23,194 bases of DNA from DAMCAP01 sp032059445. Lineage in GTDB: Bacteria > Bacillota > Clostridia > Oscillospirales > Ruminococcaceae. Of the stretch, positions 1 through 7,003 are shown piece by piece (positions within the stretch are counted from its first letter, which is position 1; every line of letters begins with the position of its first letter). The translations under genes were made by a program, and so were the position numbers. The notes under the pieces are model-generated. The model worked only from the letters and a program-made list of their open reading frames with translations, did not search any database and was not told where the DNA came from. Location of the stretch: positions 1 through 23,194 of the forward strand of contig DAMCAP010000032.1 in the NCBI GenBank assembly GCA_032059445.1, written 5' to 3'.

Positions 1-81
1 TTGCTAGTATACCATGTACCACCACCCACTGTCAATCCCCTTTTTCGACTTTTTTAAGGGTTTTATTAGATTATTTTGATC

Positions 82-110
82 TTGTATTTCTGCAGTAGAT
101 TTGCTATACT
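82..110 (+). promoter_or_regulatory. Sigma-A-type promoter for the tRNA-Arg locus
   Basis: TTGTAT at 82-87, a 17-nt spacer and TATACT at 105-110 form a good vegetative promoter. It sits about 57 nt upstream of the truncated tRNA-Arg at 167. It presumably once drove the intact tRNA gene and could now read through towards the intact tRNA-Arg(CCG) at 357. The rest of 1-165 shows no gene. Confidence 0.5.
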
Positions 111-166
111 AACATAGTGATCTTGCCCACTTTTGTATAGGCTATTCACTTTATATGTATTTATTT

Positions 167-213
167 GCGCCTGTAGCTCAGCAGGATAGAGTGTCAGACT
201 TCGACAACTCTGA
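167..213 (+). pseudogene. 5' half of a disrupted tRNA-Arg (anticodon TCG)
   Basis: The acceptor 5' strand GCGCCTG (167-173), the TA at positions 8-9, the D arm with GGATA and GAGT, the anticodon stem TCAGA (194-198) and the loop CTTCGAC follow a normal tRNA-Arg(TCG). After the loop there is an AAC insertion before the stem's TCTGA (209-213). The sequence then leaves tRNA altogether, with no variable, T or acceptor 3' arm. The 3' fragment at 7184-7225 ends in CAGCCGTACCA, which pairs with GCGCCTG with one mismatch. The two fragments are therefore probably halves of one gene split by an insertion of about 7 kb. The AAC insertion and decay mean it is not functional. Confidence 0.7.
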
Positions 214-290
214 TGAACATTTTAATTAAAGTCCGCAAACGCCTTGGCTACTGGGTTTATCGACGGAGAAAAGAAATTCCAAAAGTTAAA

Positions 291-332
291 TGACTACTAT
301 TTGACCACCAAAATTTAATAGGTTGACTACTA
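291..332 (+). repeat. Left cluster of TGACYACYA repeats
   Basis: Three 9-mers start at 291 (TGACTACTA), 302 (TGACCACCA) and 324 (TGACTACTA). The offsets of 11 and 22 bp put all three on the same face of the helix. The same word recurs near the right end of the island at 7004-7046. Short direct repeats near att sites are typical arm-type binding sites of tyrosine integrases. That role is an inference here. Confidence 0.55.
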
Positions 333-356
333 CTGTTAAAGGTAGTTTTCATATAT

Positions 357-433
357 GTGCCTGTAGCTCAGCTGGATAGAGTATCAGACTCCGACTCTGA
401 GGGTCGTGCGTTCGAATCGCATCAGGCATACCA
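357..433 (+). tRNA. tRNA-Arg (anticodon CCG)
   Basis: A complete cloverleaf can be drawn by eye. The acceptor GTGCCTG (357-363) pairs with CAGGCAT, followed by discriminator A and an encoded CCA (431-433). The D stem is GCTC/GAGT. The anticodon stem TCAGA/TCTGA closes the loop CTCCGAC, giving anticodon CCG, which reads the CGG arginine codon. The T arm is GTGCG/CGCAT with loop TTCGAAT. A 15-bp terminator hairpin follows immediately. It is closely related in sequence to the broken tRNA-Arg at 167 and to the 3' fragment at 7184, so it may be the att-regenerated copy or may have been carried in by the element. Confidence 0.95.
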
Positions 434-467
434 AAGCCCCTGTTTTCAGTCGAAAACAGGGGCTTTT
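433..467 (+). terminator. Intrinsic terminator after tRNA-Arg(CCG)
   Basis: A perfect 15-bp stem (433-447 with 452-466) and an AGTC loop are followed by a short T run. The stem starts at the final A of the tRNA's CCA. A partial -35 for the next gene's promoter overlaps its 3' end. Confidence 0.85.
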
Positions 468-561
468 CACTTATGATTTGGTATTGTATAATAAAGTTAT
501 TCACAATATTAAGGCAAACAATCTTCTCGCAGACGCTAAATTTAAAAAGGAGAAAGTGATT

Positions 562-993
562 ATGGACAACACAGCAAGTTTCTTTAATGAAGAAGCCCTT
601 ACCAAAGCAGTTGAATCACACAGTAGCGAAGCAGAGGAAACTATTCAAAGCGAAGATAAATTTGAACGGTTGATTCAGCGCCTTGAGAAAATCCTAAAAA
701 CAATTCCTGCCATCGGAAAATATGCAAGTGATTTAGCTTGTATGGTATCATTGGTAAGGAGTTACATCAAAAAGGAATACACCGACATTCCTATAAGTGC
801 GGTAGTTCTAATTGTTGCATCAATAATATATATTGTATCCTCGATTGATTTAATCCCCGACTTTTTTCCCGCATTGGGGTGGCTTGATGATGTAGCGGTA
901 TTTCTATGGGCACTCAAAACATTGCATACCGAGCTTGAGGATTATAAAAAGTGGAGGGTTGATAACAGCAAGCAGATATTTGAAGAAATATAA
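562..993 (+). CDS. DUF1232 (YkvA-like) membrane protein
   Basis: A 143-residue protein. The start ATG at 562 is chosen because AAGGAGAAAG lies just upstream (from 548). The same frame is open back to 406, but that stretch runs through the tRNA and its terminator. The N-terminal half (about 1-75) is charged and probably helical. Residues about 85-130 form a DUF1232 domain: a hydrophobic stretch followed by SSIDLIPDFFP and a GWLDDVAV block, the hallmark DLIPD...DD pattern of the YkvA family. The molecular role of this family is not established. A -10 TATAAT at 487-492 could serve it, although its -35 is weak. It is the first cargo gene of the island, and no partner is evident beside it. Confidence 0.8.
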   Translation: MDNTASFFNEEALTKAVESHSSEAEETIQSEDKFERLIQRLEKILKTIPAIGKYASDLACMVSLVRSYIKKEYTDIPISAVVLIVASIIYIVSSIDLIPDFFPALGWLDDVAVFLWALKTLHTELEDYKKWRVDNSKQIFEEI

Positions 994-1024
994 CGTTTAC
1001 ACCTCGCAGAATTTACACGCCCTC

Positions 1025-1050
1025 TAATGAGGTGAAGCAAGATCTCATTA
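1025..1050 (+). promoter_or_regulatory. Inverted repeat in the leader of the small membrane peptide
   Basis: TAATGAG (1025-1031) and CTCATTA (1044-1050) are a 7-bp inverted repeat with a 12-nt spacer. It lies about 11 nt before the ribosome site of the 35-aa ORF. It could be an RNA hairpin or an operator. Nothing else was found in the gap 994-1076. Confidence 0.35.
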
Positions 1051-1076
1051 CGGATTTTGTAAGGAGGATATGTAAA

Positions 1077-1184
1077 TTGAAAGAGCGTGGTGCATTTGGT
1101 CTTATGGTCGATTTCTTGTTGATTATATGCACCGGTGGTTTATGGTTTATTTGGATACTTATTAGATTTTTAAGGAACCGTTGA
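1077..1184 (+). CDS. 35-residue single-pass membrane peptide
   Basis: A strong ribosome site AAGGAGG (1061-1067) precedes a TTG start at 1077. The frame encodes 35 residues and stops at 1182-1184. The peptide has a charged N-terminus (KERGAFG), an uninterrupted hydrophobic core (residues about 9-29, including the motif CTGGLWFIWILIRF) and a basic tail ending in RFLRNR. This predicts one membrane helix with a positive C-terminus. Similar short TGGLW-containing peptides are, to my recollection, common in Firmicutes mobile elements without known function. It stands alone, followed by a terminator and the integrase remnant on the other strand. It could be a membrane toxin or a regulatory peptide, but neither is shown. 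Confidence 0.6.
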   Translation: MKERGAFGLMVDFLLIICTGGLWFIWILIRFLRNR

Positions 1185-1196
1185 CGCAAAGGAAAA

Positions 1197-1238
1197 AAAC
1201 AGGGACCCCACCGCTATGGTGAGGCTCCTGTTTTCTAT
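1197..1238. terminator. Imperfect terminator hairpin, convergent
   Basis: AAAACAG pairs with CTGTTTT around an inner CCCCACC/GGTG-AGG stem, and is followed by TTTTCTATT on the plus strand. It closes the 35-aa peptide gene on the plus strand and lies just downstream of the integrase remnant on the minus strand, so it may serve both. Confidence 0.6.
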
Positions 1239-1264
1239 TAGACCACCGATTTTTACGCAACTCC

Positions 1265-1363
1265 TCAACCGCTTTCTTCTATTCTTATCGAATATGCATA
1301 GCTGTATATGTCCAGCGTTGTGCTTACCTGTGCGTGACCCAGCAGGTCGGACACGGAAGTTGC
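1265..1363 (-). pseudogene. C-terminal stump of a tyrosine recombinase (phage/ICE integrase)
   Basis: Read on the minus strand, 1363 to 1265 translates as ATSVSDLLGHAQVSTT followed by LDIYSYAYSIRIEESG and a stop. This is the last catalytic patch of tyrosine recombinases: the LLGH box, TT, and the nucleophilic tyrosine of the DIYSY segment. Everything upstream of it is missing. Homology breaks off at about 1361-1377, in a 17-bp word that recurs at 6899-6915. Only about 32 residues of an expected 350-400 remain, so the element cannot excise itself with this gene. Its position inside a tRNA-flanked island fits the original integrase. Confidence 0.85.
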
Positions 1364-1451
1364 ATTATTTTATCATATAAAACTTTTCGATAATTATTTA
1401 CAAGCTTTTTTCACGGCTTCAATACTAAGGTCCATTTAGCTAAAACCACGG

Positions 1452-3965
1452 TTACTTAATTTCTTTCTTTTCTCTGCACTTAAACCAAAAGATTAATGAT
1501 ACGATAGTTGTTACAATAACTATCATATTATTTCTGTTGGCAGATGTGGTGATTTCTTTGTTAGCTGATGTAATTGCTATATGTTCGGACTTCTGTGCTA
1601 CTGAGCCGTGTGTTATACCAGCAGAAGCATCATTGATATAATCCCCCCCACCTGTTTGTGGATTTATTGGATTTTTTGTAATAGATGTATCAGCTTCGAT
1701 TTTTTTATAAATTTGCTCCAGCATGGCAAGTGACCAAGAAATACGATTTGCTTCGTTGATCTGTGCCTTTCCGGCAGGAATAGTGATTGTATTGCCCCCA
1801 TTCCAATTAATAACCAATGTTACGTAATTTTTGCCTAATGCATCCATTACAGAATAAGACAGTCGGTCATAATTATTGGCATCTATGCTAATAACATCCG
1901 AGTGTTTGGCAGAATTGATTTTATCCTCTACTTCTTTCCAGAATTCATATTGGTAATCTGTTGAATCAGAGCTTTCGCCTAAATCAATCCCTCCAATGTA
2001 TTTCCAATTGGCGGTTATCGTTACAGCGTTTGCAGGCATGGTGAAGGTTGTGGTTGTACTGCTTGCATCTGCAAATGCTATACCGTCAGAAGAAGTCCAA
2101 CCGTTAAAGCTATAGCCACTTTTTGTTCCTGCGTTGATGTTAACGACTGCTCCCTCGGCATAGCTTCCATCACCGCTAGCACCCGCTGCGTCATTATTTA
2201 TTGTGACATTGTAAGTCACGTTCATCATAGAATAGGTGGAGAATTTCTTAGTTGTAATTGTTACATAAGCACGATCAACGCTTAGTTTAATTTTTTCGCC
2301 ATCATTATTTGCTGTTGCAGTAAGCTCTTGTGCTATTCCTTCATGCACGCGGAAAACTCTAAGGCCTGCACCACGCAACTCAGCAGGTACTTCGATTACA
2401 ATATCGACCAAATCATTGAGCTCTATGAGTTTTACAGGGTCCTTAGCAGTACCACTTTCAGTAATAGTTTTAAATACACTCAAATCAAGAAACAGATATT
2501 TTGCTGTTGGTGTACTCGCAAGTTCTTTAATTTTTTCTGCTTCACCCTTTGTTTCTATTTCATCCTTTTTTTCTGCAGTGAGCTTGATCTCTACTTTGCC
2601 ACCAGCGGCGACGGTATCTAAATCTTCTTGCGTAATGCCTTTATTGGTGTCTGTGTTATTCGCTAAAGCACCGTCAAATAAATCGTTTAAATCAGTTACT
2701 ACATCGGGGGTCTCATCATTAAATATTTCCACAATGGTGTTTTGCGCACCATTCACATTGGGAATAGTCACATTTTTGGTAACAGCAGACGAATCCACAG
2801 TAACAAAAACAGTGATCACTTTATTTTCACTTGTAACCTCTAAAGTATAGACTCCAGGCGCTACATCAGAGAATTTGTATTTGCCATCTGCGGCGGTAAC
2901 AGCACTGGCAATCTGCTTATTCCCCTTTAATAGTTTTACACTTGCTCCATCCACAAAATTGTTGTTTTGTGTTATTTCACCGCTAATCATACCGCCTTTT
3001 TCTTCGAAGCTAATGGAGCCGTCTTCAATCATAACGTAGGAGTTCATAGCCTCATCACCGACATCGGCAATGACAAACTTAATTGTGACTATATCGCCAA
3101 TGTTAACGGATTTCTTAGCATTGAATTTTTTAGTAAAGCCACTACATTCTCCCTTGTTAATAGAAAGAGAGTCCGTAACCGTAAAATAATCATACGCTGT
3201 CCCGGCAGCACCGATATCGGTACTTGTACCGTTATTGAGCTGAGTCCCGCTTTTCCCTGCACGTAGATTGGTGATGGTGATATGCTTCCCATTATCTAAC
3301 AAGGCTATATTTTCAAACTCTCCATCATTCACTTTAACAAAAAGGCCAAAAATATCATTATACTTTGGGTCTTCGTCAAACTCAGATGACGCAAATACAT
3401 AGTTAAAGTTCAACAGCGAGCCTGTAGCCTGCATTGTAAACATCAAAGCAGCCGTATCGCCACCGTAATCCTTCGCTTCTGATGTAATTAATGCGTCTAA
3501 ATCGGGATCAGTAAAATCGCTAGATATTTTACCTGAGGTATCTAGTGTTACACAAGAAGTGATTCCAATCTGCGAATTCGCATTGTCAATTCGGTATACA
3601 GTTCCTTCAGATTTTATATCCGTAACGGTAACCTCATTGCCAATTAAAGATTGTACCAATTCAGTAGCATTTTTTGTGTAATCCTCAGTTAATGCATCAG
3701 CGGCACTCCCCATCAATGAAATGCCAGCAAGATCTGCTTCTATCTTTCCTTGCTGCCGCCCGCCATTGTCAGAGTCTTCATGGGCGGGATTTCCCTCACT
3801 TGGTGTTTCTTGTGGTGTACCGCTGTTTGGAGCCTGTGTTATAATTGGGGGGTTTCCGCTTGCTATATCCTCAGCAAATGCCATTGCTGGCATTACACTA
3901 AAAAACATGGCAGCAGACAAAACCATGGCAAGCAGACGGATTGACGCTGTGTTTTTCTTATTCAT
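1452..3965 (-). CDS. Secreted choice-of-anchor L surface protein with B-repeat and C-terminal membrane anchor
   Basis: An 837-residue protein. Residues 1-32 are a clear signal peptide: NKKNTASIR, then a hydrophobic core ending AMAFAED. A Pro/Gly/Asn/Glu-rich linker follows (33-75). Residues about 85-320 match a choice-of-anchor L domain (ELVQSL, ITSCVTLDTSGKI, LNFNYVFASSEFDE, NDIFGLFV). Residues about 325-400 are a carboxypeptidase-regulatory-like beta domain (GASVKLL, DGKYKFSDVAPGVYTLEV). Residues about 584-655 are an InlB-type B-repeat (NDAAGASGDGSYAEG, GYSFNGWTSSDG, TMPANAVTITANW). A C-terminal helix (about 806-828) with a KCREKKEIK tail should anchor it in the membrane. NPQTG at about residue 768 resembles a sortase motif but lies far from that helix. 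The start has GAGGAGG upstream. It probably acts in adhesion or surface display, and the exact ligand is unknown. Its promoter carries repeats likely bound by the response regulator encoded upstream. Confidence 0.85.
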   Translation of the reverse strand: MNKKNTASIRLLAMVLSAAMFFSVMPAMAFAEDIASGNPPIITQAPNSGTPQETPSEGNPAHEDSDNGGRQQGKIEADLAGISLMGSAADALTEDYTKNATELVQSLIGNEVTVTDIKSEGTVYRIDNANSQIGITSCVTLDTSGKISSDFTDPDLDALITSEAKDYGGDTAALMFTMQATGSLLNFNYVFASSEFDEDPKYNDIFGLFVKVNDGEFENIALLDNGKHITITNLRAGKSGTQLNNGTSTDIGAAGTAYDYFTVTDSLSINKGECSGFTKKFNAKKSVNIGDIVTIKFVIADVGDEAMNSYVMIEDGSISFEEKGGMISGEITQNNNFVDGASVKLLKGNKQIASAVTAADGKYKFSDVAPGVYTLEVTSENKVITVFVTVDSSAVTKNVTIPNVNGAQNTIVEIFNDETPDVVTDLNDLFDGALANNTDTNKGITQEDLDTVAAGGKVEIKLTAEKKDEIETKGEAEKIKELASTPTAKYLFLDLSVFKTITESGTAKDPVKLIELNDLVDIVIEVPAELRGAGLRVFRVHEGIAQELTATANNDGEKIKLSVDRAYVTITTKKFSTYSMMNVTYNVTINNDAAGASGDGSYAEGAVVNINAGTKSGYSFNGWTSSDGIAFADASSTTTTFTMPANAVTITANWKYIGGIDLGESSDSTDYQYEFWKEVEDKINSAKHSDVISIDANNYDRLSYSVMDALGKNYVTLVINWNGGNTITIPAGKAQINEANRISWSLAMLEQIYKKIEADTSITKNPINPQTGGGDYINDASAGITHGSVAQKSEHIAITSANKEITTSANRNNMIVIVTTIVSLIFWFKCREKKEIK

Positions 3966-4014
3966 CTGTTTTTTCCTCCTCGTTTTTGGCTTTCGTTACA
4001 CAATTCTTTTTCAT

Positions 4015-4039
4015 AAGTGGTAGATTGGCAATACCACTT
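4015..4039 (-). promoter_or_regulatory. Hairpin at the predicted 5' end of the surface-protein mRNA
   Basis: AAGTGGT and ACCACTT form a 7-bp inverted repeat with an 11-nt loop. With the -10 at 4049-4054, transcription would begin about 4042, so this hairpin would form at the extreme 5' end of the mRNA. It could stabilise the transcript or be an operator. Confidence 0.4.
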
Positions 4040-4048
4040 TATAAAACT

Positions 4049-4080
4049 ATTATAAAAAACAAAGGACTACAAAAGGACTA
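4049..4080 (-). promoter_or_regulatory. Activator-type promoter of the surface protein: two 11-bp-spaced TAGTCC repeats and TATAAT
   Basis: On the minus strand TAGTCCTTTTG (4080-4070) and TAGTCCTTTG (4069-4060) are consecutive direct repeats with an 11-bp period. They are followed after TTTGTTTTT by the -10 TATAAT (4054-4049). There is no separate consensus -35; the downstream repeat overlaps that region. Streptomyces SARP activators bind direct repeats of 11-bp period just upstream of the -10. The response regulator encoded at 4142-4939 has a SARP-like DNA-binding half and lies immediately upstream. It is the obvious candidate activator, by inference. Confidence 0.6.
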
Positions 4081-4090
4081 TTTCAAATAC

Positions 4091-4119
4091 AAAAAAGACC
4101 CGAAATCGAGTCTTTTTTT
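4091..4119. terminator. Terminator after the kinase/regulator operon
   Basis: AAAAAAGAC (4091-4099) pairs with GTCTTTTTT, with an inner CGA/TCG stem, and T runs on both strands. It lies 23 nt past the response-regulator stop on the minus strand. It thus separates the two-component operon from the surface-protein promoter at 4080. Confidence 0.8.
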
Positions 4120-4141
4120 GGAAATTTATTTATTTATGTAA

Positions 4142-4939
4142 TTATATCTTGTGATATAAATATGCCAAGGTAATTTCTCCCCAGCTGTATTGTGCCATGT
4201 ATTCGCCCATAAAGGCATTAACGCTAGTAACATCCCCTCTTAGAAATTCATAATAATCGCAGTAAAGCATTTGGATGTCAAGAGCTGTGCTATTATAGCC
4301 TTTTATCAAAACATTCTCGCAACCTACAGCTTTTAGCGTACTGCGCAGATGTGTGATAGTTTGCTGCACTCTGTTTTTGATATAGCTTGAATAGGTCTCT
4401 TCCTCCCAAAGTACAGAAGCTATAGCAGGGGTACTAATTGCCGCACCACGCCGGTCAATCAATAGTGCAAATAGTTCCTTAGCTTTTCTGCTCTTAAAAT
4501 TGATTGAGGCTCCATCTACAAATGCTTCAAAGTTTCCAAAGCATTGTATGTGCAGCTTTTTGTTTGGAATTCTTTTTACAGGGTAGCGAAGATTATCTAA
4601 TTCACGACGTATTTTTTGTGCTGTAACCTGTTTTATCACATAGCCACTGGGGTATAGCTGCATCGCCTGCATTGCATATTCTGAATAGCCTGTAACAAAC
4701 ACAATATTGGTATGCGGACTAAGCTCTTTGACCCGCACAGCAAGCTCAAGCCCAGTCATTCCGGGCATTTCAATATCTAAAAATGCAACATCAGGGTAGA
4801 GTTTGCATTCAAGTATTTTCTTTAACGCTACCGATGCAAGTGAAAACCCCCGCACATCAGCATCGGGCTCTGCTTCCCTAATAGACCTTACTAAAGTTTC
4901 TAGCAATAGAGGCTCGTCATCTAATGCTATAATATTCAC
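4142..4939 (-). CDS. Response regulator, receiver plus SARP/BTAD-like winged helix output
   Basis: A 265-residue protein. The receiver (1-115) has acidic D7/D8, phospho-acceptor D55 in FLDIEMPG, T83 and K103 (in VIKQVT, where the usual proline after K is Q). Residues about 127-265 form an OmpR/SARP-like output domain (LHIQCFGNFEAFVDG, SRKAKELFALLIDRRGA, IASVLWEEE, VQQTITHLRSTLKAVG) ending in a CDYYEFLRGD...YSWGEITLAYL helical segment. This architecture is common in Clostridia, and most members are uncharacterised. Translation starts at GTG with GGAGG upstream, and this GTG overlaps the kinase stop by 4 bp (GTGA), so the two are translationally coupled. Its likely target is the 11-bp direct-repeat promoter at 4049-4080. 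Direct DNA binding is inferred, not shown. Confidence 0.9.
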   Translation of the reverse strand: MNIIALDDEPLLLETLVRSIREAEPDADVRGFSLASVALKKILECKLYPDVAFLDIEMPGMTGLELAVRVKELSPHTNIVFVTGYSEYAMQAMQLYPSGYVIKQVTAQKIRRELDNLRYPVKRIPNKKLHIQCFGNFEAFVDGASINFKSRKAKELFALLIDRRGAAISTPAIASVLWEEETYSSYIKNRVQQTITHLRSTLKAVGCENVLIKGYNSTALDIQMLYCDYYEFLRGDVTSVNAFMGEYMAQYSWGEITLAYLYHKI

Positions 4940-6711
4940 AGTAGTACCTCCTTCGGAAGTATAATTTTAGCAGTAGTACCCTCGTTCATCTTGCTTTCTA
5001 TTTTCAGGGTACCGCCGGACATACGCCATAACCTTTGACGTACATTTTCGATGCCAATATGGGTTCTGCTGCCCTCCATTGGTGTATTTATATCAAATCC
5101 AACACCATCATCCATTACGGTGACTTCATAGTGTGCTTCTTGCTCGATTGCCGAGATAACGATGGATCCTCCTTCTTCCCTTTTGCCCACGCCATAACGA
5201 ATAGCATTTTCTACCATAGGTTGGAGTGTCAAGGTAGGAATACGAAAATCACTGGTCTCTATGCAAAATGAAACTTTTAATCTATCAGCAAAACGTAGCT
5301 TTTCAAGCTCTAGGTAATGCTTTGTGTGGGCAAGCTCTATTCCAAAATCCACCGGCTTATCAGCTTTTAACGAATCGAGATTTCCTCGTAAGAAATCCGA
5401 AAATTCAACCGTTGCAGCTTCAGCCAGGGTGGGATTGCTATGGCAAAGCTCTCGTATCACGCCCAACGAATTATATAGAAAGTGGGGCTGAATCTGGCTG
5501 AGCATCACAGAAATACGACTTTGCAGAAGTTCATTTTCAACCCGCTGTGCCTGCTCTAACTTGTAAATGATGTTCTTTGCATCTCGTACGGTAAAAATGG
5601 CTTGTACTATTAGAAAGAGTATAAATCCGATTTGCGTGTATGTACCTGAGTAGTAGTGCCCCATAGCATATTTCACTTGGTCTATCATACAAAATATTAC
5701 AAGTGGTGTTATAGAATACAATGTCTGCTTTGCAGTCGTATTTTTTTGAAAGGCTTCTACACTCAAAGCAAACGGCACAATAGCGCAGGTGATATAAATG
5801 AGGATTACACCAAGTGCTGTAAAATCATAGTAATCTAAACCCTCAAAAAACTGATTAATTGTTGCTGTGCCATAAAAAGCTACCGTCACCCAATGTAAGG
5901 CTGACAAGAGATATTTCATTTTGCCTATAGCAACTGATTTAACGAAGCTGGTAATTGACACAATTTGCAAGAACTGAAATACTTGAGATATTGTTGAGAT
6001 ACTTTGCGGTGCATCCACCAAAAAAGACATATAATTCGGTTGGACAACCATCCACATTCCAACCGAAATCGAGAATACCGCAAGAGAGAGTATTTTTTCT
6101 TTATCAATTTGGCGGATCACAATTGCTGAAAATAAGAGTAGTAGCCCAAGGGGGATTGCAAGAAATCCAAATATAATAAAATAAGAATGGGTTGCAAGGA
6201 TTTGTCGTGCCAAATCATTTTCATAGCCGATATACATACCGTTTAGCAATTGGGAGAAGGTTTGGGGGTTACCGTTTCGATAGACATTAGAAGCGGTGAG
6301 CTCCACTTCATCTTGTGTAGAAACACTCTGCAACGCAATTGCTTTCCACCCATTGCCGGGTGTCCGGGAGTAATTGGTCTGCTCTTTATCTGTGGAATAC
6401 ACCACTTTGCCATTGATGCTAAGCTGCACATTTACATTCCCTATGCGTAAGAGTAGCTGCATATTAGATGGGATATCATTAGAGAAATGCCCTCGAATGG
6501 TAACTGTGTTATACTCTGATACTCCAAAATAGGTGTCTTGAGTAAATGGCATATATGCGCTGCCATTTAAACTATATTCACCCAAAAGATAGATGGCTTT
6601 TAAATGCTTGGTAGAATCCGTATCTGTATTACTATGAAAGCTCTTAAAAATTGAAGCAAGCGTAAATATGATAAGCACTATATATATAAAATTTTTATAC
6701 GTTTTCTTCAT
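4936..6711 (-). CDS. LytS-type sensor histidine kinase with 7TM-like sensory half
   Basis: An integral membrane kinase of 591 residues from ATG at 6711. A GTG at 6723 is in frame, but GTGAGG itself looks like the ribosome site for the ATG. There is one N-terminal membrane helix (about 8-26). An extracellular beta-rich segment of 7TMR-DISM type follows (about 35-165, with VTIRGHF and LSINGKVVYST). Then come about seven membrane helices (about 175-375) and a short coiled coil. The PF06580 histidine box QIQPHFLYNSL puts the phospho-acceptor near H410. The HATPase domain has MVENAIRYG (N box), DDGVGFD (G1) and GIENVRQRL (G2). It should phosphorylate the regulator encoded in the overlapping gene. 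The stimulus is unknown; DISM sensors often bind extracellular small molecules or carbohydrates. Confidence 0.88.
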   Translation of the reverse strand: MKKTYKNFIYIVLIIFTLASIFKSFHSNTDTDSTKHLKAIYLLGEYSLNGSAYMPFTQDTYFGVSEYNTVTIRGHFSNDIPSNMQLLLRIGNVNVQLSINGKVVYSTDKEQTNYSRTPGNGWKAIALQSVSTQDEVELTASNVYRNGNPQTFSQLLNGMYIGYENDLARQILATHSYFIIFGFLAIPLGLLLLFSAIVIRQIDKEKILSLAVFSISVGMWMVVQPNYMSFLVDAPQSISTISQVFQFLQIVSITSFVKSVAIGKMKYLLSALHWVTVAFYGTATINQFFEGLDYYDFTALGVILIYITCAIVPFALSVEAFQKNTTAKQTLYSITPLVIFCMIDQVKYAMGHYYSGTYTQIGFILFLIVQAIFTVRDAKNIIYKLEQAQRVENELLQSRISVMLSQIQPHFLYNSLGVIRELCHSNPTLAEAATVEFSDFLRGNLDSLKADKPVDFGIELAHTKHYLELEKLRFADRLKVSFCIETSDFRIPTLTLQPMVENAIRYGVGKREEGGSIVISAIEQEAHYEVTVMDDGVGFDINTPMEGSRTHIGIENVRQRLWRMSGGTLKIESKMNEGTTAKIILPKEVLL

Positions 6712-6779
6712 AGTAATCCTCACTATACTGATTTTATATGTGCTTATTAAGTTGTCTTGCTTTTATAAATCAACCAAGC

Positions 6780-6795
6780 TTTGCCGATTGGCAAA
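6780..6795. promoter_or_regulatory. Short palindrome upstream of the kinase gene
   Basis: TTTGCC-GATT-GGCAAA is a 6-bp palindrome about 70 bp upstream of the kinase start. It could be an operator or a small hairpin in the leader. I could not assign a convincing -35/-10 pair for the kinase operon in 6724-6860. Confidence 0.3.
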
Positions 6796-6827
6796 ATTTA
6801 ACTCACTTCTTATAGTAGTAAACAAGA

Positions 6828-6852
6828 AAGCTCTGCCTACTTTGCAGAGCTT
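6828..6852 (-). terminator. Hairpin with minus-strand T tract upstream of the kinase operon
   Basis: AAGCTCTGC (6828-6836) pairs perfectly with GCAGAGCTT (6844-6852) around a 7-nt loop. On the minus strand it is followed by TTTCTTGTTT. It could terminate transcripts entering from the right, or act as an attenuator if the kinase mRNA starts further upstream. The rest of 6853-7003 holds no convincing ORF. Confidence 0.5.
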
Positions 6853-7003
6853 AAACGTTTGCTATTTCTGCCAATGTCAACAAGTTTTCTCAATGTTGTG
6901 CATTATTTTACCATACCAGCAGCGATAAAGCAATATTTTATGATGGATCACACCAATACGATTAAGCTGTAATTACTATGTGAACAGTACAATTCTAATG
7001 GAT

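Noticed and set aside
406..561. In-frame N-terminal extension of the DUF1232 protein
   Set aside because: It would start inside tRNA-Arg and read through the terminator. ATG at 562 has a good ribosome site.
1378..1451. Possible tail of another protein on the minus strand (MDLSIEAVKKACK then stop)
   Set aside because: Only 13 codons with no upstream frame, lying just after the surface-protein stop; too short to support.
3721..4141. Plus-strand ORFs opposite the surface-protein start region
   Set aside because: They are antisense to the signal peptide and linker and cross its promoter; no ribosome sites.
6853..7003. Possible short minus-strand ORF (HHKILLYRCWYGKIMHN...)
   Set aside because: No ribosome site, no similarity recognised, and cysteine/tyrosine-rich composition typical of noncoding DNA.
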